Assembly (NCBI GenBank): GCA_013695075.1
Contig: JACDBE010000170.1
Location: forward strand, 1-22,586
Reading direction: 5' to 3'
Length of the DNA stretch: 22,586 bases
Source of the DNA: Acidimicrobiia bacterium
GTDB taxonomy: Bacteria; Actinomycetota; Acidimicrobiia; Spongiisociales; UBA5794
Part shown: positions 22,042 to 22,586 of the stretch, one piece after another
How positions within the stretch are numbered: position 1 is the first letter of the stretch
Layout of the letters: each line of letters opens with the position of its first letter
Notes under the pieces: generated by a model
Database searches by the model: none
What the model was told of the DNA's origin: nothing
What the model saw: only the letters and a program-made list of their open reading frames with translations
Program-made: the position numbers and the translations under genes

Positions 22042-22582
22042 CGGAATCGACCAGCTCCACGACGGAGTCCCAGTCGTTCACCTGGCGGGTCCCGGCGACC
22101 GGCCGGTTCCAGGGGCGGACATAGCGCACCACGATCTTCCCCGGCCGGTGGGCCACCAGGTTCTGCAGGTTGTGCGGGGCGTCCTCGAGGTACAGGTCGC
22201 AATCCACCTGCCACTTGTGGTCGATGATGTGGACCTCGCGGGTGGGGATGCGGTGCTCGGCGAGCCAGGCGAACGTGTCGTGGATAGCCCACGATGGCTT
22301 GGTGGTGAGCACCACCACGGCATGGCGACGCCGGGTGAGCGCCCACAGCGACTCCACCGCCCCGGGGTATGTCTCGAGATGGCGGAACAGGGTGTGACCG
22401 TCGTGGTCTCGGGCCCACCGCCAGAACTCACCCATGTACCGGAAGTGGGTCAGGGAGGGGATGGCGTCCCACGACCGAACCGCATCGAAGGCGACATCGG
22501 CGGCGAACTCGGCGTTGTACCGGGTGATCCAACCGGTGTTGAAGTCGGCCACCACCCCGTCGAGATCGATGCCGAGACGCAT
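22031..22582 (-). CDS. 5'(3')-deoxyribonucleotidase-like HAD phosphatase
   Basis: 183 residues of the HAD superfamily, matching the 5'(3')-deoxyribonucleotidase (NT5C) group that dephosphorylates deoxynucleoside monophosphates. Motif I is GIDLDGVVADFN with nucleophile Asp6 and acid/base Asp8, motif II is VVVLTTKPSW with the Thr, motif III Lys is in the following IIDHKWQVD region, and motif IV is DLYLEDAPHNLQNL. The ATG at 22582 lies four bases from the window edge, so the upstream context is unknown. The gene ends 67 bases before phnD on the same strand. Confidence 0.8.
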   Translation of the reverse strand: MRLGIDLDGVVADFNTGWITRYNAEFAADVAFDAVRSWDAIPSLTHFRYMGEFWRWARDHDGHTLFRHLETYPGAVESLWALTRRRHAVVVLTTKPSWAIHDTFAWLAEHRIPTREVHIIDHKWQVDCDLYLEDAPHNLQNLVAHRPGKIVVRYVRPWNRPVAGTRQVNDWDSVVELVDSVGA

Positions 22583-22586
22583 CGCC

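Overview
The window is very GC-rich with dense, often overlapping genes and frequent GTG starts. Together with the gene set (a free-standing LigD-type polymerase, PhnCDE-type transporter, DUF1697 and DUF2237 proteins, a helix-turn-helix/nucleotidyltransferase pair) this suggests an actinomycetote, perhaps an Acidimicrobiia-like environmental lineage. The taxonomy is inference; there is no rRNA or tRNA gene here to test it. I saw no IS element, CRISPR array, phage gene or tRNA.

Layout. 1-1548: two decaying, head-to-head gene remnants, the C-terminal part of a MocR-type regulator (-) and an FAD-dependent monooxygenase (+), which meet at about 455-465. 1664-2437 (-): uronate-dehydrogenase-like SDR. 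2538-3625 (+): a remnant of a secreted alpha/beta-hydrolase that has lost its catalytic core, translationally coupled to uridine kinase. 3678-4501 (-): SGNH hydrolase preceded by a putative 13-codon leader peptide. 4563-6038 (-): large lipoprotein of unknown role. 6105-7196 (-): YchF GTPase/ATPase. 7324-7689 (+): DUF2237. 7717-8391 (-): secreted, membrane-anchored Cys-Thr-Cys protein. 8496-9515 (+): LigD-type polymerase domain. 9771-9947 (-): a 58-residue cysteine-rich small protein. 10209-13273 (-): DUF1697, kynureninase and a frameshifted GlgC. 13421-14277 (-): XRE regulator plus nucleotidyltransferase with a clear palindromic operator. 14408-17286 (+): transketolase and an unrecognised 325-residue protein. 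17365-22582 (-): 5'(3')-deoxyribonucleotidase, then phnD-phnC-phnE-phnE-dgt.

How the genes work together. The last five kilobases are the most coherent: a phosphonate/phosphate-type ABC importer is packed in one operon with a dGTP triphosphohydrolase and sits just downstream of a deoxynucleotide phosphatase. This suggests a phosphorus or nucleotide salvage role. The XRE/nucleotidyltransferase pair looks like a toxin-antitoxin-type module with autoregulation.

Two kinds of gene start are visible. Some genes have a clear Shine-Dalgarno (tkt, ychF, phnD, DUF1697, the Cys-Thr-Cys protein). Five starts have none, but carry TANNNT exactly six bases before the ATG/GTG, the layout expected for leaderless mRNAs. 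That pattern supports the small cysteine-rich gene and exposed the leader peptide before the SGNH gene.
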